From Rhodococcus sp. RD6.2 (GTDB lineage: Bacteria; Actinomycetota; Actinomycetes; Mycobacteriales; Mycobacteriaceae), in NCBI RefSeq assembly GCF_001040705.1, contig NZ_CVQP01000005.1:48675-112674 (forward strand): 64,000 nucleotides of DNA, in the 5' to 3' direction. Both the position numbers and the translations under genes were made by a program. Below the pieces are notes generated by a model. The model was not told where the DNA came from. It worked only from the letters and a program-made list of their open reading frames with translations, and made no database searches. Positions 34,483-43,203 of this stretch are shown one piece after another (within the stretch, counting starts at the first letter, position 1; every line of letters begins with the position of its first letter).

Positions 34483-36534
34483 TCAGATCCCTCCATCGTC
34501 GGACGCCCCCTTGGCGACGAGGGTGAGGACGTCATAGGTCGCCACCGCATCGCCGTTCTGATTCGCGACCACGGCGTCCCACCGCACCTCGCCGTAGTCG
34601 GCGCTGCTGCGCGGTGTGATCAGCTTGGCCGTCAACGTCACGGTCAGACTGTCGTCCGCCTTCACCGGGGTCAGGAAGCGGAGGCTGTCGACGCCGAAGT
34701 TCGCGAGGACAGGTCCCGGGTTCGGCTCGACGAACAGCCCCGCCGCCAGCGAGACGACGAGGTAGCCGTGTGCGACGATGCCGCCGAAGAGAGGGTTCGC
34801 CGCCGCGGCCTCGGGATCGGTGTGCGCATAGAAGGTGTCGCCGGTGAACTCCGCAAAATGGTCGATGTCCGCCAGGGTGACCCGCCGCGGCCCTCCGACG
34901 ACGGTGTCACCGATCCGCAACTCCGCCAGGTTCTTCCGGAACGGATGGATACCGTCGTCAGTTCGCCGCGATCCGGGAACCCAACGATTGCCGACGGCGG
35001 TCAGGATGTCGGGCGTCGCCTGGACTGCGGTGCGCTGCATGTGGTGCAGGACGCCACGGATGCCACCGAGTTCCTCACCGCCACCGGCACGGCCAGGGCC
35101 ACCGTGAACGAGCACGGGGAGCGGCGACCCGTGTCCGGTCGATTCCCGCGCATCGTCCCGGTTGAGGACCAGGACGCGTCCGTGGAACGGAGCCAGCCCC
35201 AGCACGATGTCGCGAGCGAGCACGGAGTCGCGGGTGACGAGGGAGGCGACGAGGCTGCCCTTGCCTCGGGCCACGAGTTGGAGCAGCTCGTCGGTGCCGT
35301 CGTATCCGATCACCGTGCTGACCGGCCCGAACGCCTCGATGTCGTGCGGCTCGTCGGCGGTCGTATCGTCACAGCGCAGCAGGATCGGGGGCAGGAACGC
35401 GCCGGTCGACCGGTCCGCACCCACGACGTCGAAGTCGTCCGGGTCCCCCACCACGATCTGCGCCGACTTCGTCAATCCGCGAAGCGATTTCAGGACCTCG
35501 TCGCGCTGCTCGATGCTCGCCAGGGCGCCCATGGTGACTCCCTCGGCATCGGGGGCGCCGACCACGACCCGCGCCAGACGGCCCCGCGCGGCCTCGACCA
35601 CGTCGTCGACCAGGCCCGAGGGAACGAAGGCACGGCGGATCGCGGTGCACTTCTGGCCGGCCTTCACGGTCATCTCCGTGACGAGTTGTTTGACGTAGAG
35701 ATCGAACTCCTCGCTGCCGGGTGCGACGTCCGCACCGAGGATGGAGGCGTTGAGCGAATCCGCCTCGGCGTTGAAGTGCACGCCCTCGGCGACAACCCGC
35801 GGATGGGCCCGCAGCATCGCCGCGGTGTCCGCGGATCCGGTGAATGCGACCGAGTCCTGCCCACCGAGGTGGTCGAGCAGATCGCGCGCGCTGCCCGAGA
35901 GCAGCTGGACCGACCCCTCCGGTAGCAGTCCGGACTCGATGATGCGGCGGAACACCAGCTCGGTGAGATAGGCCGTCTGACTTGCCGGCTTGACGATCGA
36001 CGGCACTCCGGCGATGAATGCCGGTGCCAGCTTCTCGAGGAAGCCCCACACGGGGAAGTTGAATGCGTTGATCTGGACGGCGACACCGCGACGCGAGGTG
36101 TAGACGTGCTGACCGAGGAACGTCCCCGCCTTGCCGAGTTGCTCGTGGGTCCCGTCGAGGTGGACGGTGTCGTTCGGCAGTTCGCGCCGCGCCTTGCTCG
36201 CGTAGCTCAGCAGGGTTCCGAAGCCACCGTCGATGTCCACGCCGGAGTCACGCCGCGTCGCGCCGGTGGCCGCGGACAGTTCGTAGAACTCGCCCTTGCC
36301 GGCCATGAGTGTCAGGGCCAACGCCTTCAGCGCTGCAGCGCGCTCGTGGAAGGTGAGTTCGGCCAGGGCGGGCCCACCGACCTCACGGGCATACGAGACC
36401 ATCCCGGCGACATCGAGCCCGGTGGACGAGATGCGTGCGACCTCGAAACCGTCGACTGCGCTCAGCAGCGGCGTTCCGGCATCGGGCGCCGTGTACCAAC
36501 TCCCGGCGACGTAACTTTGCACCAACTTGCTCAC
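34483..36534 (-). CDS. paaZ: Bifunctional oxepin-CoA hydrolase / semialdehyde dehydrogenase PaaZ
   Basis: A 683-residue fusion, full length for PaaZ. The N-terminal aldehyde dehydrogenase domain (residues 1-515) has nucleophile Cys296 in VKAGQKCTAIRRAF, at the same place as E. coli Cys295. The C-terminal MaoC-type (R)-hydratase domain (about 540-683) has DHFAEFTGDTFYAHTD and FGGIVAHGYLV, the catalytic Asp/His pair. It opens the oxepin-CoA ring and oxidises the resulting aldehyde to 3-oxo-5,6-dehydrosuberyl-CoA. GTG 36534 has AGAGG upstream, and a paaR-type palindrome lies 15 bases before it. It is divergent from the paaFHG genes. Confidence 0.95.
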   Translation of the reverse strand: MSKLVQSYVAGSWYTAPDAGTPLLSAVDGFEVARISSTGLDVAGMVSYAREVGGPALAELTFHERAAALKALALTLMAGKGEFYELSAATGATRRDSGVDIDGGFGTLLSYASKARRELPNDTVHLDGTHEQLGKAGTFLGQHVYTSRRGVAVQINAFNFPVWGFLEKLAPAFIAGVPSIVKPASQTAYLTELVFRRIIESGLLPEGSVQLLSGSARDLLDHLGGQDSVAFTGSADTAAMLRAHPRVVAEGVHFNAEADSLNASILGADVAPGSEEFDLYVKQLVTEMTVKAGQKCTAIRRAFVPSGLVDDVVEAARGRLARVVVGAPDAEGVTMGALASIEQRDEVLKSLRGLTKSAQIVVGDPDDFDVVGADRSTGAFLPPILLRCDDTTADEPHDIEAFGPVSTVIGYDGTDELLQLVARGKGSLVASLVTRDSVLARDIVLGLAPFHGRVLVLNRDDARESTGHGSPLPVLVHGGPGRAGGGEELGGIRGVLHHMQRTAVQATPDILTAVGNRWVPGSRRTDDGIHPFRKNLAELRIGDTVVGGPRRVTLADIDHFAEFTGDTFYAHTDPEAAAANPLFGGIVAHGYLVVSLAAGLFVEPNPGPVLANFGVDSLRFLTPVKADDSLTVTLTAKLITPRSSADYGEVRWDAVVANQNGDAVATYDVLTLVAKGASDDGGI

Positions 36535-36548
36535 GACAACCTCTTTTC

Positions 36549-36562
36549 ACCGTACGTTCGGT
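36549..36562. promoter_or_regulatory. PaaR operator, site A (paaZ side)
   Basis: ACCGTACGTTCGGT, of the form ACCG-N6-CGGT, just upstream of paaZ. Related sites are at 36666, 39274 and 45247. Confidence 0.7.
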
Positions 36563-36665
36563 CGGTAATCAGGATCGCCAGATACCGTGTCTATTGTCAA
36601 GGCAAAAGCCAGATTCCGGCCGCCGACTCGGATGCAATCCGAACTTGCGGAACCCTTGCGCGCCG

Positions 36666-36679
36666 ACCGAAGGTTCGGT
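36666..36679. promoter_or_regulatory. PaaR operator, site B (paaF side)
   Basis: ACCGAAGGTTCGGT, identical over 14 bases to the site before the TetR-family regulator gene at 45247-45260. It is followed by an AT-rich stretch (TATTAATGG) that could contain the promoter of the paaF-paaH-paaG transcript. Confidence 0.75.
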
Positions 36680-36716
36680 TATTAATGGAAACCGACACGC
36701 TGCGAAGGAGACGAAA

Positions 36717-36812
36717 GTGGTGCAACCAATCCTGATGCGCGGAGGCCGCATCCCACACGAACGCTCAGGCCGGACACACGTCCGGTTCCCACTGCCGAGC
36801 GAGACGCCGTGA
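36717..36812 (+). CDS. Candidate 31-residue upstream peptide coupled to paaF
   Basis: A 31-codon frame from GTG 36717 to TGA 36810-36812. It has a strong ribosome site (AAGGAG, 6-base spacing), while paaF itself has only a weak one. Its stop overlaps the paaF GTG (GTGA), so terminating ribosomes could restart on paaF. The product begins VVQPILMRGG and ends FPLPSETP; it is basic, and I recognise no family. It may be a translational-coupling leader or a small protein. Confidence 0.5.
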   Translation: MVQPILMRGGRIPHERSGRTHVRFPLPSETP

Positions 36813-37537
36813 ACACCCTGACGATCGACGATCGGGCGGACCGGATGGTGGTCACTCTCGATCGTCCGCAGCAGCGAAACGCGATCAACGCCGAGATGAT
36901 CTCGGAGCTGCACCGGGTGTGCGCGCTCCTCGAGGACTCACCGAAGCCGTTGGTGATCAGCGGATCCGGTGATCACTTCGCCGGTGGGGCCGACATCGGG
37001 GAGCTGCGGGCGCGGGGACGCGACGAGGCGCTCGCGGGCATCAATCGCACTCTCTTCGACCGGGTCGCGGGGCTGCCGATGCCCACCGTTGCGGCCGTGA
37101 GCGGCTTCGCGCTCGGCGGCGGCGCGGAACTGGCGTACGCCTGCGACATCCGGGTCGCGGCGGACACGGCGGTGTTCGGCAATCCCGAGCCGGGCCTCGG
37201 CATCATGGCCGCCGCCGGTGCCAGCTATCGCCTGCAGGAACTGGTCGGACGGTCGATCGCCAAGCAGGTGATCCTGGCCGGCCGAAACCTCGGCGCGGCG
37301 GCGGCGCTGCGGTGCGGGCTCGTGATGAGCGTCGTGGCCCCCGGCGAACACGTTGCGGCAGCACACGACATCGTCGATCGCATCAACCGCTCCGCCCCAC
37401 TCGCGCTCAGGCTCAGCAAGCTGATCGCCGATGCGCCCGGATCCCATCCCTTCGCCGACGACATCGCGCAGGCGGTGCTGTTCGAGAGTCGGGACAAACA
37501 CGACCGCATGACGGCCTTCCTGGAGAAGAAGAAATGA
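36809..37537 (+). CDS. paaF: Enoyl-CoA hydratase PaaF (2,3-dehydroadipyl-CoA hydratase)
   Basis: A 242-residue crotonase-fold enzyme. The oxyanion-hole/active-site segments are SGDHFAGGADIGEL and GFALGGGAELAYACD with a catalytic Glu, and the second Glu is in FGNPEPGLGIM. It hydrates 2,3-dehydroadipyl-CoA to 3-hydroxyadipyl-CoA in phenylacetate breakdown. The choice of PaaF over PaaG rests on its two-glutamate hydratase pattern, while the other crotonase here has the isomerase-type Asp. Its stop overlaps paaH by four bases (ATGA). Confidence 0.85.
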   Translation: MNTLTIDDRADRMVVTLDRPQQRNAINAEMISELHRVCALLEDSPKPLVISGSGDHFAGGADIGELRARGRDEALAGINRTLFDRVAGLPMPTVAAVSGFALGGGAELAYACDIRVAADTAVFGNPEPGLGIMAAAGASYRLQELVGRSIAKQVILAGRNLGAAAALRCGLVMSVVAPGEHVAAAHDIVDRINRSAPLALRLSKLIADAPGSHPFADDIAQAVLFESRDKHDRMTAFLEKKK

Positions 37538-38388
37538 CGAGCACAATCCCCGGCCATGTCGGTGTCGTCGGCGGCGGACGGATGGGCGCCGGCATCGCGC
37601 AGGTGTTCGCGACGCTCGGTTCCACCGTCACCGTCGCCGAGAGCGGCGACCGACAGGCGGCCTTCACCCGAGTGTCGGACGGACTGCACCGCGCTCGCGA
37701 ACGCGGAAAGCTCGGCGATTCCGATCCGGCGACGGTACTGGGACGCGTGTCGCTCGTCGCCGCACCGGACGAGTTGCCCGCCGGCCTCGATCTCGTGGTC
37801 GAGGCCGTCCCGGAATCCGTGCAGCTCAAGCTCGACGTGCTCGCCCTCGTGGAGAAGACCGTCGATCCGACGACGGTGATCGCGACCAACACCAGTTCCA
37901 TCTCCATCGCCGATCTCGGTGCGGTGCTGGGCGATCCCCGCCGATTGATCGGCATGCACTTCTTCAATCCGGTACCGGCGTCGACGCTCGTCGAGATCAT
38001 CCGAACGCCCTCGACCGACGCCGGCGTCGTGGCACAGGTATGCGAGTGGGTCTCCCAGCTCGGCAAGTCCCAGGTGCTCGTCAACGATTCGCCGGGCTTC
38101 GCCACGAGCAGGCTCGGCGTCTGCCTCGGACTCGAGGCGATCCGGATGCTCGAGGAAGGTGTCGCCGATGCCGAGTCCATCGATCGCGCGATGGAACTGG
38201 GATATCGACACCCGATGGGTCCGCTCCGTTCGACCGACCTCGTGGGCCTCGACGTTCGTCTCGCGATCGCCGAGCACCTGACGGAGACGCTCGGCGAACG
38301 CTTCCGGCCGCCCGCCCTGCTCCGCGAGAAGGTGGCGCGGGGCGAACTCGGTCGCAAGTCGGGTCGAGGCTTCTTCACCTGGTCCTGA
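37534..38388 (+). CDS. paaH: 3-hydroxyadipyl-CoA dehydrogenase PaaH
   Basis: A 284-residue 3-hydroxyacyl-CoA dehydrogenase. The NAD loop is VGVVGGGRMGAGIAQVFA (residues 9-26), IATNTSSISIADL contains the catalytic-region Ser, GMHFFNPVPASTLVEII the catalytic His, and the Glu/Asn pair follows (VNDSPGFATSRL). It oxidises 3-hydroxyadipyl-CoA to 3-oxoadipyl-CoA. The start ATG overlaps the paaF stop, showing coupled expression. Confidence 0.92.
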   Translation: MTSTIPGHVGVVGGGRMGAGIAQVFATLGSTVTVAESGDRQAAFTRVSDGLHRARERGKLGDSDPATVLGRVSLVAAPDELPAGLDLVVEAVPESVQLKLDVLALVEKTVDPTTVIATNTSSISIADLGAVLGDPRRLIGMHFFNPVPASTLVEIIRTPSTDAGVVAQVCEWVSQLGKSQVLVNDSPGFATSRLGVCLGLEAIRMLEEGVADAESIDRAMELGYRHPMGPLRSTDLVGLDVRLAIAEHLTETLGERFRPPALLREKVARGELGRKSGRGFFTWS

Positions 38389-38431
38389 GACGACACTCGG
38401 GCCCGTATCCCACTGACAGGAGGCGTATTCC

Positions 38432-39223
38432 ATGAGCGGTATCGAGACGGTCGGGCTGGCCACGACCGCGGGCCTAGCGACGATCACGCTGCGCCGCGCT
38501 GGCGCATCCAACGCGCTCGATCGCGCAGTGAAGGAACAGTTGTCGGCTGCGGTCGAGGCGGTCACCGCGGACCGAACGGTGCGCGCGGTTCTCCTCGAGG
38601 CCGAAGGTCGGAACTTCTGCGTCGGTCAGGATCTCACCGAACACGCGGCAGGGCTGACGGAGGATCCCGCCCGCGCGATGGACACCGTCGGCGCCCACTA
38701 CAACCCGTTGCTCACGGCGCTCGCCGCGGTGCGCGTACCGGTGGTCGTCGCGATCAACGGCGCGTGTGTGGGGGCAGGCCTGGGAATCGCGCTGGCCGGA
38801 GACATCCGAATCGCCGGGGAGAGTGCCACGTTCGCCACTGCCTTCACCGGGATCGGACTGGCGAGCGATTCCGGATTGAGTCACACGATGGTCGAGATGC
38901 TCGGTCCGAGCCGTGCAACGGGGCTACTGATGCTCGGCGACCGATTCTCGGCGGCCCAGGCCCTCGAGTGGGGACTGGTCCACCGGGTCGTGCCCGACGG
39001 CGAACTCGCCGGGGAGGCCCGGACGCTGGCACGTGGGCTCGCGACCGGACCGACCGCGGCCCACGTGCACGTCAAGCGCCTCGTGTCCGCGTCGTCCGCC
39101 GGCCTCACGGAGGCACTCGAGCGTGAACGCGAGGCGCAGGAGGAACTGGGCCGCTCGGCGGATCATCGCGGCGCGGTCGACGCCTTCCTCGCCAAACGCG
39201 CACCGGTCTTCGAAGGCCGCTGA
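38432..39223 (+). CDS. paaG: 1,2-epoxyphenylacetyl-CoA isomerase PaaG
   Basis: A 263-residue crotonase-fold isomerase. [14 protein letters not shown] is the typical PaaG region, [20 protein letters not shown] forms the oxyanion hole, and [16 protein letters not shown] carries the Asp used by isomerases in place of the second hydratase Glu. It turns ring-1,2-epoxyphenylacetyl-CoA into the seven-membered oxepin-CoA that PaaZ opens. ATG 38432 has a perfect AGGAGG 8 bases upstream. It follows paaH by 43 bases in the same transcript. Confidence 0.9.
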   Translation: MSGIETVGLATTAGLATITLRRAGASNALDRAVKEQLSAAVEAVTADRTVRAVLLEAEGRNFCVGQDLTEHAAGLTEDPARAMDTVGAHYNPLLTALAAVRVPVVVAINGACVGAGLGIALAGDIRIAGESATFATAFTGIGLASDSGLSHTMVEMLGPSRATGLLMLGDRFSAAQALEWGLVHRVVPDGELAGEARTLARGLATGPTAAHVHVKRLVSASSAGLTEALEREREAQEELGRSADHRGAVDAFLAKRAPVFEGR

Positions 39224-39273
39224 CCGCGCCCGCGCGCTTGTGCCGCGGGTCACTTCCATGCATACTCACACCA

Positions 39274-39287
39274 ACCGATCATTCGGT
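39274..39287. promoter_or_regulatory. PaaR operator, site C (paaA promoter)
   Basis: ACCGATCATTCGGT, of the form ACCG-N6-CGGT, 17-30 bases before the paaA start. It marks a separate regulated promoter for the paaABCDEK transcript. Confidence 0.72.
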
Positions 39288-39303
39288 ATTAGAAGCAGGA
39301 CAT

Positions 39304-40257
39304 ATGACCTCGTCTATCGCAGAAAATGAGCTCCACAGTCACTTCGAGGAGACGATCTCGGCCGACCTGCGAGTCGAACCGCGGGACTGGATGCCCGAGG
39401 GCTACCGCAAGACCCTGATCCGGCAGATCGCCCAGCACGCGCACTCCGAGATCATCGGCATGCAACCCGAGGGCGCCTGGCTCACTCGGGCGCCGTCGCT
39501 GCGCCGCAAGGCGATCCTGACGGCGAAGGTCCAGGACGAGGCCGGGCATGGCCTGTACCTGTACTCCGCGGCAGAGACACTCGGAGCCGACCGCGGCGAC
39601 CTGACCGACAAACTGCTCGACGGCCGGCAGAAGTACTCGTCGATCTTCAACTATCCGACCCTGACCTTCGCCGATGTCGGCGTGATCGGTTGGCTCGTCG
39701 ACGGTGCCGCGATCTGCAATCAGGTTCCGTTGTGTCGCAGTTCCTTCGGGCCGTACGCACGGGCAATGATCCGTGTGTGCAAGGAGGAATCCTTCCACCA
39801 GCGGCAGGGCTACGAACTGCTCATGACGATGATGGGCGGCACCGATGCTCAGCGCGAGATGGTGCAGGAGTCAGTGAACCGATGGTGGTGGCCGGCGCTG
39901 ATGATGTTCGGCCCGCCCGACGACCGGTCGCCTAACTCCGCGCAGTCGATGAAGTGGCGCATCAAGCGACACACGAACGACGAACTCCGTCAACGGTTCG
40001 TCGACATGTCGGTACCGCAGGCCGACGCGCTGGGCGTGACGTTCCCGGACCCCGACCTGCGATGGAACGCCGAGCGCGGGTCGTACGACTTCGGCGAACC
40101 CGACTGGACCGAGTTCATGCAGGTGATCGCCGGGAACGGAGCTTCGAGCGTCGAACGCATCGCCAATCGCCGGGCCGCACACGAGAACGGTGCCTGGGTA
40201 CGCGAGGCCGCCACCGCATTCGCCCGACGGGCGAGCACGAAGGAGAACGCACGATGA
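39304..40257 (+). CDS. paaA: Phenylacetyl-CoA 1,2-epoxidase catalytic subunit PaaA
   Basis: A 317-residue ferritin-like diiron subunit. Ligand motifs are [27 protein letters not shown] (Glu and His) and [12 protein letters not shown] (Glu and His), matching the carboxylate-bridged diiron site of PaaA. With PaaC it forms the core oxygenase that adds one oxygen atom of O2 across the ring of phenylacetyl-CoA. ATG 39304 has AGGA close upstream. It opens the paaABCDEK operon; its stop overlaps paaB (ATGA). Confidence 0.96.
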   Translation: MTSSIAENELHSHFEETISADLRVEPRDWMPEGYRKTLIRQIAQHAHSEIIGMQPEGAWLTRAPSLRRKAILTAKVQDEAGHGLYLYSAAETLGADRGDLTDKLLDGRQKYSSIFNYPTLTFADVGVIGWLVDGAAICNQVPLCRSSFGPYARAMIRVCKEESFHQRQGYELLMTMMGGTDAQREMVQESVNRWWWPALMMFGPPDDRSPNSAQSMKWRIKRHTNDELRQRFVDMSVPQADALGVTFPDPDLRWNAERGSYDFGEPDWTEFMQVIAGNGASSVERIANRRAAHENGAWVREAATAFARRASTKENAR

Positions 40258-40559
40258 ATGCACCCGACCGACCCACCAGCGCCGACTGGCCGTTGTACGA
40301 GGTGTTCCTCCGCGGCAAGCGCGGACTCAACCACGTCCACGTCGGCTCGCTGCACGCCGCCGACGACGAGATGGCGCTCAGGCACGCGCGCGACGTGTAC
40401 ACCAGGCGCAACGAAGGCGTGAGCATCTGGGTGGTGCAGGCGAACTCGATCGCGGCATCCAGCCCGTCCGAGAAGGATCCGTACTTCGCGCCCAGTGGCG
40501 ACAAGGTCTACCGACACCCCACCTTCTACGAGATCCCCGACAACGTTCCCCACATGTGA
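40254..40559 (+). CDS. paaB: Phenylacetyl-CoA epoxidase subunit PaaB
   Basis: A 101-residue PaaB. The conserved [21 protein letters not shown] at the N-terminus and [22 protein letters not shown] are diagnostic. PaaB has no cofactor; it bridges or stabilises the PaaAC catalytic core and the reductase. Translation is coupled to paaA by a four-base overlap. Confidence 0.95.
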   Translation: MNAPDRPTSADWPLYEVFLRGKRGLNHVHVGSLHAADDEMALRHARDVYTRRNEGVSIWVVQANSIAASSPSEKDPYFAPSGDKVYRHPTFYEIPDNVPHM

Positions 40560-40607
40560 TCCGGTCGGCTCGCTCGCGCGGCCGTCCACAATCTTCGAGG
40601 ATGCACG

Positions 40608-41525
40608 ATGACCGACCACGACCATGCCTTCGACGGCCTTGTCGACGCGGACAGCCACGGCCAGTGGGCCTTCGGCACCAGCTTCGACGACCCACTGGCC
40701 GGCGTAGACACCACGGTCCCCGACGACGTCGATACCTCGGCGCTCGCCACCTATTGTCTGATGCTCGGCGACGACGCGCTGATCATTTCGCAGCGCCTGA
40801 CCGAGTGGGTCACGCGCGCACCGGAACTCGAGGAGGAGGTCGCTCTCGCCAACGTCGCGCTCGACCTGCTCGGCCAGGCGCGCCTTCTCCTGGCGCGGGC
40901 GGCCGCAGCCGATGCGGCCGTCGTGCCCCACGTCTCCGACACGGCACAGCTTCCGGGCGAGGATGCGCTCGCCTTCTTCCGCGACGAGAACCAGTTTCGC
41001 AATGTCCGACTCGCCGAGATCGACAACGGCGACTTTGCGCATACCGTGATTCGCCTGCTGGTGTTCTCGACGTGGAGACTCGCGCTCCTCGACCGGCTAC
41101 GGGAGTCACGCGATCCGGTCCTGGCCGCCGTGGCCGTCAAAGGCGTCAAGGAACTCACCTACCACCGCGACTACGCCGCCCGCTGGGCCGTCACACTCGG
41201 TTGCGGCACAGCCGAATCGAAGGCTCGCATGGAATCGGCCCTCGACCGCGTCTGGCCGTTCGTCGACGAGCTCTTCGTTCCCACCAGCGAGGAACACGCG
41301 CTCGCCGCGGTGGGTGTGGCGGCCGATCCCGGCGAACTACGCGAGGAGTTCGACTCGGTTCTCGATCAGGTGTTGCACGCCGCCGAGCTGTCCGCGCCGA
41401 CCGGCCGAGTCGCCGGCACGGTGGGGGGACGGGCGGGCCGTCAGGGCCTGCACAGCGAAGCGCTCGGACTACTCCTGGCCGAAATGCAGGTGGTCGCCCG
41501 GGCACATCCTGAAGGCGCGTGGTGA
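40608..41525 (+). CDS. paaC: Phenylacetyl-CoA epoxidase structural subunit PaaC
   Basis: A 305-residue PaaC, the ferritin-like partner of PaaA that has lost most iron ligands. Typical regions are LMLGDDALIISQRLTEWVTRAPELEEEVALANVALDLLGQARLL and VKGVKELTYHRDYAARW. It forms the heterodimeric core with PaaA. The gene lies 48 bases after paaB and ends one base before paaD. Confidence 0.94.
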   Translation: MTDHDHAFDGLVDADSHGQWAFGTSFDDPLAGVDTTVPDDVDTSALATYCLMLGDDALIISQRLTEWVTRAPELEEEVALANVALDLLGQARLLLARAAAADAAVVPHVSDTAQLPGEDALAFFRDENQFRNVRLAEIDNGDFAHTVIRLLVFSTWRLALLDRLRESRDPVLAAVAVKGVKELTYHRDYAARWAVTLGCGTAESKARMESALDRVWPFVDELFVPTSEEHALAAVGVAADPGELREEFDSVLDQVLHAAELSAPTGRVAGTVGGRAGRQGLHSEALGLLLAEMQVVARAHPEGAW

Positions 41526-41526
41526 C

Positions 41527-42051
41527 ATGGCCGCTTCCACACACGCCGAGCTGCACGTCCACGATGCGCAGCGCATCGCGGAGTCGGTTCTCGACCCCGA
41601 GATGCCGATGCTGACCCTCGCGGATCTCGGTGTCCTGCGCAATGTCGAGGTGGGAGTAGACGGTGCCGTGGTCGTGACCATCACCCCCACCTATTCGGGT
41701 TGCCCCGCCATGGCGACGATGCGCGACGACATCCAGCACCGTCTACAGCTCGCGGGCTTCCCGTCGGTCGAGGTGAGGACCACGCTCTCGCCTCCGTGGA
41801 GCACCGACTGGATCAGCGACGAGGGACGTCGGAAACTGCACGAGAACGGCTACTCCACGCCGGGCCCGGCTCCACGCCGCGGTTCGGGCCCGGTGCCGTT
41901 GACGCTCACCGCCACGCCCCGGGTGATCGAATGCCCTCGGTGCGGTGGCGCTGACACCCGCCTTGACTCCGAATTCGGGGCGACACTGTGCAAGGCCCTC
42001 TACCGATGCCTCGATTGCCTGGAGCCCTTCGATCATGTGAAAGAGATCTGA
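41527..42051 (+). CDS. paaD: Phenylacetate epoxidase maturation protein PaaD (DUF59/SufT-like)
   Basis: A 174-residue protein. The DUF59 (MIP18-like) domain has DPEMPMLTLADLGVLRNVEV and YSGCPAMATM with the conserved Cys. The C-terminus has a four-cysteine zinc- or cluster-binding module, IECPRCGGADT and YRCLDCLEPF. PaaD proteins help assemble the iron or iron-sulfur centres of the epoxidase. It starts one base after paaC and stops just before paaE. Confidence 0.92.
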   Translation: MAASTHAELHVHDAQRIAESVLDPEMPMLTLADLGVLRNVEVGVDGAVVVTITPTYSGCPAMATMRDDIQHRLQLAGFPSVEVRTTLSPPWSTDWISDEGRRKLHENGYSTPGPAPRRGSGPVPLTLTATPRVIECPRCGGADTRLDSEFGATLCKALYRCLDCLEPFDHVKEI

Positions 42052-42053
42052 AC

Positions 42054-43151
42054 ATGGACACTGTGGACACCACGAAACCCGCTGTCTCGATGCGCAACAG
42101 GGCCTTCCACACCCTCACGGTTGCAGACGTGGCGGCGCTGTGCGACGACGCCGCCGCCGTTACCTTCGAGATTCCCGCCGATCTTTCCGAAGAGTTCGCG
42201 TTCGGCGCCGGCCAATCCCTCACCCTGCGCCGCACTGTGGACGGCGTCGAGCACCGCCGGTCGTACTCCATCTGCGCCCCGGTCGGGTCCAACCCGCGTG
42301 TCGGGGTCCGCGAAGTCGCCGACGGTCTCTTCTCGAACTGGTTGGTGCACGAGGTTCGCCCCGGCGACCGGATCGATGTCCAGCCCCCCTCCGGATCGTT
42401 CGTGGCCGATCCCGCCGTCGGTGGCCGGCACGTGCTGATCGCGGCGGGATCCGGGATCACCCCGATGCTCTCGATCGCCGCGACGATGCTCCCCAATCCC
42501 GAAACCGAAGTGGTTCTCCTCTACGGGAATCGGCGCACGCGTTCGGTGATGTTCGCCGAGGAGATCGCCGACCTCAAGGATCGATACGGTCCACGCTTCC
42601 ACGTCGTCCATGTCCTGTCCCGCGAGCCCCGCGACGTCGAACTCTTCACTGGCCGCCTGGACGCCGACAGGCTCCGCGCGATCTTCGACGCCGTCGTGCC
42701 GATCTCCGGTGTCGATCACTTCTGGCTGTGCGGGCCGTACGGCATGGTCACCGACGCCGAGGCCGTGCTCGGCGATCTGGGCGTCGACCCGAAGCGTGTC
42801 CACCACGAATTGTTCTATGTCGACGACGTGCCCCCTCCCCCGGCACGCCACCGCGACGACGAGGTCACCGGCCCCGGCAGCGAGGTCACCGTTGTCCTCG
42901 ACGGTCGCTCGACCACCGCGACGTTGCCCCGGGACGCGACGATCCTCGACGCGGCCGAGAAGTACCGCTCGGATCTGCCGTTCGCCTGCAAGGGCGGAGT
43001 ATGCGGAACCTGCCGCGCGAAGGTCACCCACGGAGACGTCGACATGCGCCGCAACTACGCGCTCGAGGACTACGAGGTCGATGCCGGCTTCGTCCTCACC
43101 TGCCAGAGCTATCCGGACAGCGACGACGTGACCGTCGACTTCGACGCCTGA
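42054..43151 (+). CDS. paaE: Phenylacetyl-CoA epoxidase reductase subunit PaaE
   Basis: A 365-residue class IA-like ferredoxin reductase. The FAD domain has RRSYSICAP (RxYS motif), the NAD(P) domain has IAAGSGITPMLSIA and WLCGPYGMV, and the C-terminal 2Fe-2S ferredoxin has CKGGVCGTC and the fourth Cys in LTCQSYP. It feeds NADPH electrons to the PaaA diiron site. ATG 42054 follows paaD by two bases. Residues 275-285 contain a short Pro run (PPPPARH) as interdomain linker. Confidence 0.95.
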   Translation: MDTVDTTKPAVSMRNRAFHTLTVADVAALCDDAAAVTFEIPADLSEEFAFGAGQSLTLRRTVDGVEHRRSYSICAPVGSNPRVGVREVADGLFSNWLVHEVRPGDRIDVQPPSGSFVADPAVGGRHVLIAAGSGITPMLSIAATMLPNPETEVVLLYGNRRTRSVMFAEEIADLKDRYGPRFHVVHVLSREPRDVELFTGRLDADRLRAIFDAVVPISGVDHFWLCGPYGMVTDAEAVLGDLGVDPKRVHHELFYVDDVPPPPARHRDDEVTGPGSEVTVVLDGRSTTATLPRDATILDAAEKYRSDLPFACKGGVCGTCRAKVTHGDVDMRRNYALEDYEVDAGFVLTCQSYPDSDDVTVDFDA

Positions 43152-43203
43152 CCGCCCTTCCCCACATCGACCGCCGTCGCACCCCCGGCACCCGGAGACC
43201 ACT

